From NCBI RefSeq assembly GCF_900115045.1, contig NZ_FOVC01000002.1:440167-504166 (forward strand): a DNA stretch of 64,000 bases, in the 5' to 3' direction. This stretch comes from Izhakiella capsodis (lineage in GTDB: Bacteria > Pseudomonadota > Gammaproteobacteria > Enterobacterales > Enterobacteriaceae). The notes beneath the pieces are model-generated. The model was not told the origin of the DNA and did no database searches. It saw nothing but the letters and a program-made list of their open reading frames with translations. How positions within the stretch are numbered: the stretch's first letter is position 1; each line of letters starts with the position of its first letter. The translations under genes were made by a program, and so were the position numbers. Positions 25,050 through 33,943 of this stretch are shown one piece after another.

Positions 25050-25991
25050 ATGAATTTAGCATCGTTACTTTCTGAAACGCGTAACGTCGAAACCGTGGAT
25101 CTGGACAATCTTACTACGCTTGAGATGGTTCGCTGTTTTAATCGTGAAGATACGAAAGTGGCACAGGCCGTCAGCCAGACGCTGCCAGCTGTCGCTCAAG
25201 CCGTGGACGCCGCCGCACAGGCGTTAGCTGCCGGTGGGCGCATCATCTATATTGGCGCCGGAACCAGTGGGCGTCTGGGCGTGCTAGATGCAGCTGAGTG
25301 TCCCCCCACCTTCGGTGTTCCAGCCGATCGGGTGATCGGCCTGATAGCCGGTGGCCCAGGTGCCATCACCCAGGCGGTTGAGGGTGCTGAGGATAAACCC
25401 GAGCTTGGCGTAGATGACCTTCAAGCCATTGGGTTAACGGCCAATGACCTGGTTGTCGGCCTGGCGGCCTCGGGACGCACACCATACGTTATTGGTGCGC
25501 TGCGCTATGCACGCCAACAGGGTTGCGTTACCGCAGCTATTTCCTGCAATCCGGAGTCACCCATTGCCTGCGAAGCGGAGATTGCTATTTTACCTCTGGT
25601 TGGTCCGGAAGCATTGACAGGATCAACCCGGCTGAAAGCGGGTACCGCGCAAAAGTTGGTATTGAATATGATTTCAACCGGAGCAATGGTGAAATACGGC
25701 AAGGTATATCAGAATCTGATGGTCGATATGCAAGCCACTAATATCAAACTACTGTATCGTGCGAGCCGTATGGTGATTGAGGCGACCGGCTGTGATCCTG
25801 AAAAGGCTAACGCTGCGCTAAGTGAGTGCGAAAATAATGTCAAAACGGCGATCCTGATGGTGCTGGCGGGAATTAGCGCTCAGGAAGCTATTGCGCGTTT
25901 ACAGTCCCACCGCGGTTTTCTGCGAGCGGCGCTGGCGGCGCATACATCGCCAAAGGAGTGCGCGAATGGAAAGCCATCACAAACGGGATAA
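25050..25991 (+). CDS. murQ: N-acetylmuramic acid 6-phosphate etherase
   Basis: Cleaves the lactyl ether of MurNAc-6-phosphate in cell-wall recycling. 313 residues. SIS-domain motif GAGTSGRLG (69-77) followed by DAAECPPTF with the family catalytic Glu83, and GLAASGRTPYV, SRMKAGTAQK-type STRLKAGTAQKL. About 15 residues longer at the C-terminus than E. coli MurQ, and this tail overlaps a short frame with its own SD. SD GGGGGA upstream of the ATG. Divergent from the RpiR-type gene. Confidence 0.95.
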   Translation: MNLASLLSETRNVETVDLDNLTTLEMVRCFNREDTKVAQAVSQTLPAVAQAVDAAAQALAAGGRIIYIGAGTSGRLGVLDAAECPPTFGVPADRVIGLIAGGPGAITQAVEGAEDKPELGVDDLQAIGLTANDLVVGLAASGRTPYVIGALRYARQQGCVTAAISCNPESPIACEAEIAILPLVGPEALTGSTRLKAGTAQKLVLNMISTGAMVKYGKVYQNLMVDMQATNIKLLYRASRMVIEATGCDPEKANAALSECENNVKTAILMVLAGISAQEAIARLQSHRGFLRAALAAHTSPKECANGKPSQTG

Positions 25992-26067
25992 AGCTTTGCT
26001 TTCAGGCATCTGGCTGGAGTGGTGGAAACATCGCGCGGCTGGAAACAGTTTCAACCGTAAGCGCTAG
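25966..26067 (+). pseudogene. start of a truncated gene downstream of murQ
   Basis: AAAGGAG (25953-25959) then ATG at 25966 opens a 33-codon frame (MESHHKRDKALLSG...) overlapping the end of murQ by 26 bases, as expected for a coupled second gene, but it stops at 26067. The following 120 bases read in another frame as CPTGYT and GKRSRIVVAVRT, which resemble a penicillin-binding/serine-hydrolase KTG region. A decayed hydrolase gene is possible; assignment is weak. Confidence 0.35.
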
Positions 26068-26435
26068 AGCTGTACGATGGAGGCTGCCCGACCGGCTATA
26101 CACAAAGGCGTGTAGGGCATTGACGGGATGTGCGTCAGTGCAGGCGGCATTTGCATATGATCGGTCAGGGCAAGCGTTCCCGGATCGTTGTAGCCGTGCG
26201 AACAATTTAGGTATACGCAGCGGTAAATAAGGCCATTCATCCCAGCATTCCGGTGGCTAAAGTATCTTAATCACACGTTCTAAATCTTATTACGTTTGGA
26301 GTTTCAGTTTTGCCGCTGGCGCTGACTATGGGCGGTGTTAAAATGGTTAGTTATTTATGAAGGCGGGTTTGCTCTGCTGTCGCAGGGTTTATTCTCAGCC
26401 GATTAATCGTACCTGGAGATCCTGAGGAGTGAGGC
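26068..26435. other. non-coding gap between murQ remnant and pgpC
   Basis: No intact gene. Contains the possible decayed hydrolase fragments just after 26067 and the pgpC leader at the right end, with GAGGAGTGAGG just before the TTG start. Confidence 0.5.
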
Positions 26436-27074
26436 TTGAGCAGTTTTGACGCAAGGAGGGTCGTTTTTTTCGACCTCGATGGCACGCTACATCGGCAGGA
26501 CATGTTCGGTAGCTTCATGCGTTACGTGCTGCGTCGCCAGCCGCTCAACTTGTTATTAGTGATACCGCTACTGCCTGTCGTTGGCGTGGGGTTGATGTTC
26601 AAAGGGCGCGCGGCGCGCTGGCCGATGAGCTTGTTACTTTGGTCAATTACGTTTGGACACAGTGAAAGCAAGATGCGTCAGCATGAAGCGGAGTTTGCCC
26701 TTTGGTTTCGTCAGCGCGTGGTGGCGTTTCCGGTCGTGCAGCAGCGCCTGATAGAATATTTAAACAGCTCCGATGCTGATGTCTGGCTGATAACCGGCTC
26801 ACCGCAGTCACTGGTAGAACAGGTCTATTACGATTCAGCTTTCCTCCCGCGCGTCAAGCTGATTGCCAGTCAAATGGGCCGAGCCTGGGGTGGCAGAATA
26901 TTATTTTTGCGCTGCCTGGGCCGGGAAAAGGTTGCACAGCTGGAAGAGCAGATAGGCGTGCCGCTACATCTCTATAGCGGATACAGCGATAGCAATCAGG
27001 ATAATCCACTGCTGTTTTTCTGCCAGCATCGCTGGCGCGTAACGCCGGATGGTGAACTACAGCAGCTTGAATAA
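26436..27074 (+). CDS. pgpC: phosphatidylglycerophosphatase C
   Basis: HAD-type membrane phosphatase making phosphatidylglycerol from PGP. 212 residues. Motif I FFDLDGT with Asp13 and Asp15, a hydrophobic segment at about 36-55 (LLLVIPLLPVVGVGLMF), LITGSPQSLVE, and the C-terminal YSGYSDSNQDNPLL motif. Starts with TTG behind GAGGAGTGAGG; the E. coli gene (yfhB) also uses a TTG as I recall. Followed by tadA after 133 bases. Confidence 0.95.
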   Translation: MSSFDARRVVFFDLDGTLHRQDMFGSFMRYVLRRQPLNLLLVIPLLPVVGVGLMFKGRAARWPMSLLLWSITFGHSESKMRQHEAEFALWFRQRVVAFPVVQQRLIEYLNSSDADVWLITGSPQSLVEQVYYDSAFLPRVKLIASQMGRAWGGRILFLRCLGREKVAQLEEQIGVPLHLYSGYSDSNQDNPLLFFCQHRWRVTPDGELQQLE

Positions 27075-27207
27075 GCAAAAACGCGATCTGGGCTCGCGAG
27101 CCAGCTATCCAGCCGGGATAACTTTCCTGATGTTCTGCGACGCTGCAAGGGGCTTGGTATACGGAGCATATCAGGTATAATTCCGCGTTTTTCAATCGGA
27201 GCCGATA

Positions 27208-27696
27208 GTGACAGACCAACGAGACCAGCACTGGATGCGCTATGCACTGCAGCTTGCACAGCGCGCCTGGCAGGCAGGTGAAGTGCCGGTTGGCGCAGTA
27301 CTGATACACGACAATAACATCATTGGAGAAGGGTGGAACCGACCAATAGGCGAGCACGATCCGACCGCTCATGCTGAAATCATGGCATTGCGCCAGGGGG
27401 GTAAAGCACGACAAAACTACCGTCTTCTGAATGCCACACTGTACGTAACATTAGAGCCTTGCACTATGTGTGCCGGTGCCATGGTACATAGCCGCATAGG
27501 TCGCCTGGTGTATGGTGCTAGCGATCAAAAAACCGGCGCGGCAGGATCGCTGCTCGACGTATTGAGACATCCGGGTATGAATCATCAGGTAGAGATCAGT
27601 TCCGGCATACTCGGCATGGAATGTGCTGCTCTGCTGAGCGATTTTTTTCGTATGCGCCGTGACCAGAAAAAGACCGGACGAAGCCCGTCGTTTTAG
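27208..27696 (+). CDS. tadA: tRNA-specific adenosine deaminase
   Basis: Converts A34 of tRNA-Arg(ACG) to inosine; that tRNA is the first feature of this window. 162 residues from a GTG. Zinc site His55-Ala-Glu57 and PCTMC (Cys85, Cys88). SD CGGAG 5-9 bases upstream. Convergent with mltF, one base between the stop codons. Confidence 0.97.
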   Translation: MTDQRDQHWMRYALQLAQRAWQAGEVPVGAVLIHDNNIIGEGWNRPIGEHDPTAHAEIMALRQGGKARQNYRLLNATLYVTLEPCTMCAGAMVHSRIGRLVYGASDQKTGAAGSLLDVLRHPGMNHQVEISSGILGMECAALLSDFFRMRRDQKKTGRSPSF

Positions 27697-27697
27697 A

Positions 27698-29155
27698 TCA
27701 GTTCATTGCCACTTCGGCTTTAACCGCCGGATATCCACCGCCAAGTGCGGCCTCCAGCGCCGATTGCTGGGCGACTTTCCTTTCCTGCTCTTGTAAATAA
27801 CCCACCAGACTGAGCTGGTATTTGCGGATATTCTCTACATAGTTATAGGCTTCATGGCCGCGAGCATAGCCATAGGACGTCTGGCTGTAATAGCGCTTCT
27901 GACTCAGCATTGGTAGCCGTATTTTCACATCGGCCCAGCTGTCAGGATTGCCTTTCTGTTTTGCGGTGAGCTTGCGTGCATCCAGCATATGTGCATAACC
28001 TATATTGTAAGCCGCCAGCGCAAACCAAATGCGCTCGTCCTCTGGAATACTATCGGGGACTTTTTCCATCATCCTTTCAAGATATTCACTGCCGCCACGA
28101 ATGCTCTGCTCAGGATCGGTGCGGTCAGCAACGTTCAGACTTTCAGCCGTGTTGCGCGTCAGCATCATCAGGCCGCGCACGCCAGTAGGCGACGTGGCCT
28201 GCGGATTCCAGTGCGACTCCTGATAGGAAATCGCCGCCAGCAGGCGCCAGTCTATCTGTCGGGCATAGCGCTGAAACAGCGGCTTGAAGTCCGGCAAAAT
28301 GGCATCAATTGCTTTGAGAAAGGTACGGGTGTCAACGTAGTCAAAGGTGCCTACGTGACCGAGATATTTTTCTTCCAGACGCGCCATCGTGCCCTGTTCA
28401 TTCAGCATGTTGAAGTAGTCAAGCAGTGCCGCGTTGAGGCTATCATCCTCATCGCGTGGCAGATACCAGGTGACCGGTTCTTCGTCTGACACGTCGAAGG
28501 CGACCGCCAGCTGTGGGTGAACACGTTGTAACAGGCCGATAGTGACAGAGTCGCCGATTGTATAATCCAGTTTGCTGTCGGCGACGGCCTGTAACAAAGC
28601 CTGTGGCGCTTGATCGGTGGAAATTGCCCAGTCAAGATCGGGATATTCGCTCTGCTTTGCGTTACGCAGACTGGAGAGGTAAGCGGAATCGGAAGCAACG
28701 GCCAGATGCCCCTTGAGATCCCCCAAGGTTCGCGGACGGGGTTTACCGATACGGTAAACCAGCTGCTGCGAAACAGAATAGTAGCCAGGGCCTGCGCGGA
28801 AGTGGGTCAGGCGTTCATTATTATAAATGAGACCTGCGGCCAGGATATCGGCTCTGTTATTTTCAAGGTCGTCAAACAGTTCACTGAGATTGGAACGAAC
28901 GGTGACGTGCAGCCTGACGCCAAGATAAGCGGCGAAACGCTTCGCCAGCTCATAATCCAGACCCGCCGGTACATTATTGATAGTGTAGTAAGTCAGCGGA
29001 GAATTGAGGGTGCTCATTCTTAACATTCCCCGCGCTTTTATCTGCGCAATCCGGTCCTCCGATCCGCCATACCAGGGGATTGACGGCCATAATGCCAGCG
29101 CCAGTAGCAGCGTTATCACTCCCACCAGCAGATAATTAATTTTAAGGCGTTTCAA
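27698..29155 (-). CDS. mltF: membrane-bound lytic murein transglycosylase F
   Basis: Cleaves peptidoglycan glycan strands at the outer membrane. 485 residues. Hydrophobic N-terminal signal (about 6-23), a periplasmic solute-binding-like domain (about 35-267) and a C-terminal SLT lysozyme-like domain with catalytic Glu313 in ISYQESHW and GLMMLT. Divergent from purL as in E. coli. Confidence 0.96.
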   Translation of the reverse strand: MKRLKINYLLVGVITLLLALALWPSIPWYGGSEDRIAQIKARGMLRMSTLNSPLTYYTINNVPAGLDYELAKRFAAYLGVRLHVTVRSNLSELFDDLENNRADILAAGLIYNNERLTHFRAGPGYYSVSQQLVYRIGKPRPRTLGDLKGHLAVASDSAYLSSLRNAKQSEYPDLDWAISTDQAPQALLQAVADSKLDYTIGDSVTIGLLQRVHPQLAVAFDVSDEEPVTWYLPRDEDDSLNAALLDYFNMLNEQGTMARLEEKYLGHVGTFDYVDTRTFLKAIDAILPDFKPLFQRYARQIDWRLLAAISYQESHWNPQATSPTGVRGLMMLTRNTAESLNVADRTDPEQSIRGGSEYLERMMEKVPDSIPEDERIWFALAAYNIGYAHMLDARKLTAKQKGNPDSWADVKIRLPMLSQKRYYSQTSYGYARGHEAYNYVENIRKYQLSLVGYLQEQERKVAQQSALEAALGGGYPAVKAEVAMN

Positions 29156-29320
29156 ATAGTTATCTCTCGAAATTTCCTCAGGTTTCCACCTTAAGCGGCA
29201 GTATTAGTTGTCTATAATCTTCCTGAGCGTGGAGCATTCTGCGCAACAATACTTATATCCGCAACTTAATTCAGCATATTTTGTGTGATTTTTAGTCAAT
29301 TTGTCCTCCGTATAAAATCA

Positions 29321-29336
29321 GCGCAAACGGTTTCGT
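29321..29336 (+). promoter_or_regulatory. PurR operator of purL
   Basis: GCGCAAACGGTTTCGT, 14 of 16 matches to the PurR consensus ACGCAAACGTTTTCGT, about 94 bases upstream of the purL start. Purine repression is expected. Confidence 0.85.
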
Positions 29337-29429
29337 TGCCCGTGTGGATTCTCTATACTATGCCCGCTTTCCTTGTTGTTGCGCACAATGCAGCGCCGCT
29401 CCCGGTGCATAGAAGACGAGAGACTCTTG

Positions 29430-32400
29430 ATGATTGAAATTCTGCGTGGCTCGCCCGCTTTATCGGCCTTCCGAATTAATAAATTACTGACCCGGTTTGG
29501 GGATGCTGACCTGCTGGTGAATGATATTTATGCCGAGTACGTCCACTTTGCCGATGTTAGCCGGCCGCTCAGCGATGATGAGCACAACCGCCTGATAGAA
29601 ATCTTAAAATATGGTCCCTCACTGGCAGAACATGCGCCGACCGGTCGCCTGCTGCTGGTAACGCCCCGGCCGGGGACACGCTCTCCTTGGTCTTCTAAAG
29701 CAACCGATATTGCGCATAACTGCGGTCTGTCTCCGGTGAAAAGACTGGAGCGCGGTCTGGCTTTTTATGTCAGTGCGCCACAGCTAGATGCGGCGCAGTG
29801 GGAGCAGCTTAGCGTGTTGCTTCACGATCGCATGATGGAAATTGTCTTCAGCGAACTGCAACAGGCACAGCAGCTGTTTGCACTGCATCAGCCACAGCCG
29901 CTGCAAAGTGTTGACGTGCTGGGGCAAGGGCGTAGCGCGCTTGAACAGGCAAACCGCAAACTGGGACTGGCGCTGGCCGAGGACGAAATCGATTATTTAC
30001 AGGTCGCGTTTGAAAAATTGGGACGCAACCCGAACGACATCGAGCTTTATATGTTTGCCCAGGCCAACTCTGAACATTGCCGCCATAAAATTTTTAATGC
30101 TGACTGGATTATTGATGGCAAACAACAGCCGAAATCGCTGTTTAAAATGATAAAAAACACCTGGGAACATATGCCTGACCATGTTCTTTCCGCGTACAGC
30201 GATAACGCAGCGGTAATGGAAGGTTCCAGGGTTGGCCGTTTTTTTGCCAATCATCAGACTAAACGCTACGACTTTCATCAGGAGCAGGTACATATCCTGA
30301 TGAAGGTGGAAACCCATAATCACCCGACCGCGATTTCGCCGTGGCCTGGAGCAGCAACTGGCTCCGGCGGTGAGATCCGCGATGAAGGCGCTACCGGGCG
30401 CGGTGCCAAACCCAAAGCAGGTCTGGTTGGTTTTTCGGTTTCAAATCTGCGTATTCCGGGATTTGAACAGCCCTGGGAGCAGGACTTTGGTAAGCCCGAT
30501 CGTATTGTCAGCGCGCTGGATATCATGCTGGAAGGCCCGCTGGGCGGCGCCGCTTTTAATAATGAATTTGGCCGTCCGGCGCTGAACGGTTATTTTCGCA
30601 CCTACGAAGAAGAAGTTTACAGCCACAATGGCGTCGAGTTACGCGGATATCATAAGCCGGTGATGATCGCTGGCGGCATGGGGAATATCCGCGCTGAACA
30701 CGTTAAAAAAGGGGAAATCAGCGTAGGAGCTAAATTGATTGTCCTCGGAGGACCGGCGATGAATATTGGTCTGGGCGGCGGTGCAGCGTCATCAATGGCT
30801 TCCGGTCAGTCGGATGCTGACCTGGATTTTGCGTCGGTACAGCGTGATAACCCGGAAATGGAACGACGGTGTCAGGAAGTCATCGATCGCTGCTGGCAAT
30901 TGGGCGAAGAGAACCCGATTCTGTTTATCCATGACGTTGGCGCCGGTGGGCTTTCCAATGCAATGCCTGAGCTGGTCAGTGATGGCGGCCGTGGTGGTCG
31001 TTTTAATTTGCGCGATATTCTTAGCGATGAACCAGGAATGAGCCCGCTGGAGATTTGGTGTAACGAATCTCAGGAGCGTTACGTTCTGGCTGTTGCATCA
31101 GACAAGCTGGCGCTATTTGCTGAGCTGTGTCAGCGAGAGCGTGCGCCCTATGCGGTGATTGGTGAGGCAACGAAGGAACGGCATCTGTCGTTGTTTGACA
31201 GCCACTTTGCCAATAAACCCATCGATATGCCGCTGGACGTTTTGTTGGGTAAAACACCTAAAATGACGCGCGATGTGGTCAGTCAGACCGTCAAGGGTGA
31301 AGCGCTTAGAAGGGATGATATTACGCTGGAAGAAGCGGTGAAACGCATTCTTCATTTACCCGCCGTGGCTGAAAAAACGTTCCTGGTGACGATTGGTGAC
31401 CGCAGCGTAACCGGTATGGTCGCACGCGATCAGATGGTTGGCCCCTGGCAGATCCCTGTAGCAAACTGCGCGGTTACCACTGCCAGCCTCGATAGCTATT
31501 ATGGCGAGGCCATGTCGATGGGTGAACGCGCACCGGTGGCACTGCTCGATTATGCAGCTTCTGCGCGCCTGGCTGTTGGTGAAGCGATTACGAACATCGC
31601 CGCTACGGCGATTGGTTCACTGCGGCGTATAAAGCTCTCCGCTAACTGGATGGCCGCTGCGGGTCATCCCGGTGAAGATGCCGGCTTGTATGCGGCGGTG
31701 AAAGCTATTGGTGAAGAACTCTGCCCGGCTCTGGGGATCACTATTCCCGTCGGCAAAGACTCAATGTCGATGAAAACCCGCTGGCATGAGAGCGCTGAGG
31801 TACGTGAAATGATCGCACCGCTATCATTAGTCATCACCGCCTTTGCCCGCGTTGAGGATGTGCGGCGTACTGTGACGCCACAGCTGGTAGCCAATCAAGA
31901 TAATGTGCTGTTGTTAATTGATCTTGGTAAGGGCTTTAACGCGACTGGTGCCACCGCGCTGGCGCAAGTTTATCGTCAGTTGGGTGACCAATCAGCCGAT
32001 GTGCGTGACGTCGCGCAACTGGCCGCTTTCTTTGAAGCCATGCAGAAGCTGGTCAGCGAAGAGAGGCTGCTCGCCTATCACGATCGTTCCGATGGCGGCC
32101 TGCTGGTTACCCTGGCGGAAATGGCTTTTGCCGGTCATTGTGCTCTTGAGGTGGATATCGCTTCGCTCGGCGCCGATCATCTGGCAGCTCTGTTTAACGA
32201 AGAGCTGGGGGCGGTCATTCAGCTTCGTGCCTCCGAACGGCCTGCGGTTGAACAGATCCTCGGCGCCAGTGGCCTTGCGGAGTGTGTACACTATCTGGGG
32301 AAAGCCCTGTCGGGCGATCGTTTTGTTATCACGGCTGGCAGCTCTACAATCTACAGCGAAAGCCGTACTACGTTACGTACCTGGTGGGCAGAAACCACCT

Positions 32401-33320
32401 GGCAGATGCAGCGACTGCGTGACAATCCGCAGTGTGCCGACCAGGAACATGAGGCGAAGAAAGATGACTGCGATCCGGGTCTTAACGTCTCTCTCAGTTT
32501 CAGCCTCAATGAGGATGTTGCGGCCCCCTATATTGTCAAAGGCGTACGACCGAAAGTGGCGGTTTTACGCGAGCAGGGCGTTAACTCTCACGTGGAAATG
32601 GCGGCTGCCTTTCATCGTGCCGGTTTTGAGGCTATCGATATTCACATGAGCGATCTGCTGTCGGGGCAGCGTGGTCTGAATGATATGCAGGCGCTGGTCG
32701 CCTGTGGGGGCTTCTCTTACGGCGATGTATTGGGTGCGGGCGAAGGTTGGGCAAAATCGATTCTATTTAATACCCGCGTGCGCGATGAATTTGAAACTTT
32801 TTTTCACCGTCCGCAGACGCTGGCGCTCGGCGTCTGTAATGGTTGTCAGATGATGTCTAATCTGCGCGATCTGATCCCCGGTAGCGATCTGTGGCCGCGT
32901 TTTGTACGTAATCAGTCTGAACGTTTTGAAGCTCGCTTCAGCCTGGTTGAGGTCGCGGCCGGGCCGTCGCTCCTGTTAGAAGGGATGGCTGGTTCACGGA
33001 TACCCATCGCGGTGTCACACGGCGAAGGCTATGCCGAAATGCGAGATGGCGCGCATCTTGCAGCGCTGGAGGAGAAAGGGCTGGTAGCACTGCGCTACGT
33101 GGATAATTTTGGTAAGGTTACTGAAAATTATCCGGCTAACCCAAATGGTTCGCCAAACGGCATTACGTCACTCACTAACGAAAGCGGGCGAGTCACTATT
33201 ATGATGCCGCATCCGGAGCGCGTTTTCCGTAGCGTCAGCAACTCCTGGCACCCTTTGGAGTGGGGTGAGGACGGACCCTGGATGCGTCTGTTCCGCAATG
33301 CGCGCAGGCAGTTAGGCTAA
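29430..33320 (+). CDS. purL: phosphoribosylformylglycinamidine synthase
   Basis: ATP- and glutamine-dependent conversion of FGAR to FGAM, step 4 of purine synthesis. 1,296 residues from the ATG at 29430 (MIEILRGSPALSAFRINKLL); the preceding TTG codon would match the E. coli Met-Met start. Long-form PurL: N-terminal domain, two AIRS-like ATP domains (MKVETHNHPTAISPWPGAATG region and GHPGEDAGLY, PVGKDSMSMKTRW) and a C-terminal glutaminase with Cys1136 in GVCNGCQMM and the HPERVFR end. PurR box upstream. Confidence 0.98.
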   Translation: MIEILRGSPALSAFRINKLLTRFGDADLLVNDIYAEYVHFADVSRPLSDDEHNRLIEILKYGPSLAEHAPTGRLLLVTPRPGTRSPWSSKATDIAHNCGLSPVKRLERGLAFYVSAPQLDAAQWEQLSVLLHDRMMEIVFSELQQAQQLFALHQPQPLQSVDVLGQGRSALEQANRKLGLALAEDEIDYLQVAFEKLGRNPNDIELYMFAQANSEHCRHKIFNADWIIDGKQQPKSLFKMIKNTWEHMPDHVLSAYSDNAAVMEGSRVGRFFANHQTKRYDFHQEQVHILMKVETHNHPTAISPWPGAATGSGGEIRDEGATGRGAKPKAGLVGFSVSNLRIPGFEQPWEQDFGKPDRIVSALDIMLEGPLGGAAFNNEFGRPALNGYFRTYEEEVYSHNGVELRGYHKPVMIAGGMGNIRAEHVKKGEISVGAKLIVLGGPAMNIGLGGGAASSMASGQSDADLDFASVQRDNPEMERRCQEVIDRCWQLGEENPILFIHDVGAGGLSNAMPELVSDGGRGGRFNLRDILSDEPGMSPLEIWCNESQERYVLAVASDKLALFAELCQRERAPYAVIGEATKERHLSLFDSHFANKPIDMPLDVLLGKTPKMTRDVVSQTVKGEALRRDDITLEEAVKRILHLPAVAEKTFLVTIGDRSVTGMVARDQMVGPWQIPVANCAVTTASLDSYYGEAMSMGERAPVALLDYAASARLAVGEAITNIAATAIGSLRRIKLSANWMAAAGHPGEDAGLYAAVKAIGEELCPALGITIPVGKDSMSMKTRWHESAEVREMIAPLSLVITAFARVEDVRRTVTPQLVANQDNVLLLIDLGKGFNATGATALAQVYRQLGDQSADVRDVAQLAAFFEAMQKLVSEERLLAYHDRSDGGLLVTLAEMAFAGHCALEVDIASLGADHLAALFNEELGAVIQLRASERPAVEQILGASGLAECVHYLGKALSGDRFVITAGSSTIYSESRTTLRTWWAETTWQMQRLRDNPQCADQEHEAKKDDCDPGLNVSLSFSLNEDVAAPYIVKGVRPKVAVLREQGVNSHVEMAAAFHRAGFEAIDIHMSDLLSGQRGLNDMQALVACGGFSYGDVLGAGEGWAKSILFNTRVRDEFETFFHRPQTLALGVCNGCQMMSNLRDLIPGSDLWPRFVRNQSERFEARFSLVEVAAGPSLLLEGMAGSRIPIAVSHGEGYAEMRDGAHLAALEEKGLVALRYVDNFGKVTENYPANPNGSPNGITSLTNESGRVTIMMPHPERVFRSVSNSWHPLEWGEDGPWMRLFRNARRQLG

Positions 33321-33324
33321 TGAT

Positions 33325-33361
33325 GACATTAACGCTGGCTTTTGTCAGCGTTAATGTCTTT
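33325..33361 (+). terminator. terminator of purL
   Basis: 13-bp perfect stem GACATTAACGCTG (33325-33337) with its complement (33346-33358), 8-base loop, followed by TTTG. The T-run is short. Confidence 0.7.
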
Positions 33362-33426
33362 GCTGTGATGGTTAGTGGCGCTAAGTATCAGCCATGAGGA
33401 TGTGCACAAAATGTGCAGGCTGAATC

Positions 33427-33540
33427 TGTTGCCTTCAGGTGACGAATTCGGTTTGGCAGTGTCATTCGGAGGCGACATTTAATACATTGTTTTTAAAATA
33501 GATATTAATTTTAATTGAATTTTGTCGTCATAAGATGACA
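33427..33540 (+). promoter_or_regulatory. GlrR activator sites upstream of glmY
   Basis: Two exact matches to the GlrR motif TGTC-N10-GACA at 33460-33477 and 33523-33540, and a degenerate copy TGTT-N10-GACG at 33427-33444. Centres are 33 and 63 bases apart, near whole helical turns. E. coli glmY also has three such sites. Confidence 0.85.
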
Positions 33541-33605
33541 TCTTGTCAGGCCGGTCAAAAAGTTTTTCGCCACTACCAAATAAAAGTTGTAATTTTTTAA
33601 ATTAA

Positions 33606-33618
33606 AATCAGTATGTTA
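33606..33618 (+). promoter_or_regulatory. IHF site in the glmY promoter
   Basis: AATCAGTATGTTA fits WATCARNNNNTTR exactly. It lies between the GlrR sites and the sigma-54 promoter, where IHF bending would bring GlrR to the polymerase. Confidence 0.7.
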
Positions 33619-33634
33619 TATTTTTTTCGAAAGA

Positions 33635-33650
33635 TGGCATCGATTTTGCT
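33635..33650 (+). promoter_or_regulatory. sigma-54 promoter of glmY
   Basis: TGGCATCGATTTTGCT: -24 GG and -12 GC with the exact sigma-54 spacing (consensus TGGCACRNNNNTTGCW). Transcription would begin near 33660. GlrR, encoded just downstream, carries the GAFTGA sigma-54 contact motif. Confidence 0.88.
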
Positions 33651-33660
33651 TAAAAGGATG

Positions 33661-33879
33661 ATGTTGCTTATTCTCCTGTTTATAAAGCCCGGCTTAAGTG
33701 CTTATAAAAAATGAATAAAGCACAAAACGGTGCCTGTCGTCCTTCAGACCGATAAGCGTGCCTTCGGGTCGTTATCAAGCATTGGACGCAACGTTGAGTT
33801 AGGCACCATCTATTCATATACGTCGCCCTGCGCGGCGTAAATACAGCGGCATAACCTTAACGTTATGCCGTTTTCTTTT
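33661..33879 (+). ncRNA. glmY: GlmY small RNA
   Basis: Non-coding transcript between purL and glrK, the glmY (sroF/tke1) position of enterobacteria. Starts just after a sigma-54 promoter with upstream GlrR and IHF sites, and ends at an intrinsic terminator CGGCATAAC-loop-GTTATGCCG (33847-33870) plus T-run. It contains a stem-loop with GATAA...CCTTCGGG...TTATC and a long-range GGTGCCT/AGGCACC pair. GlmY protects GlmZ from RapZ-dependent decay and so raises glmS expression. Length about 215 nt is longer than E. coli's roughly 184 nt; the 5' end is predicted from the promoter. Confidence 0.75.
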
Positions 33880-33943
33880 GTCACGGGCTTCACTACGACG
33901 CGGCACTCCAGTAGCATCATAGCGTTAACTTCGGAGGGCTGGC

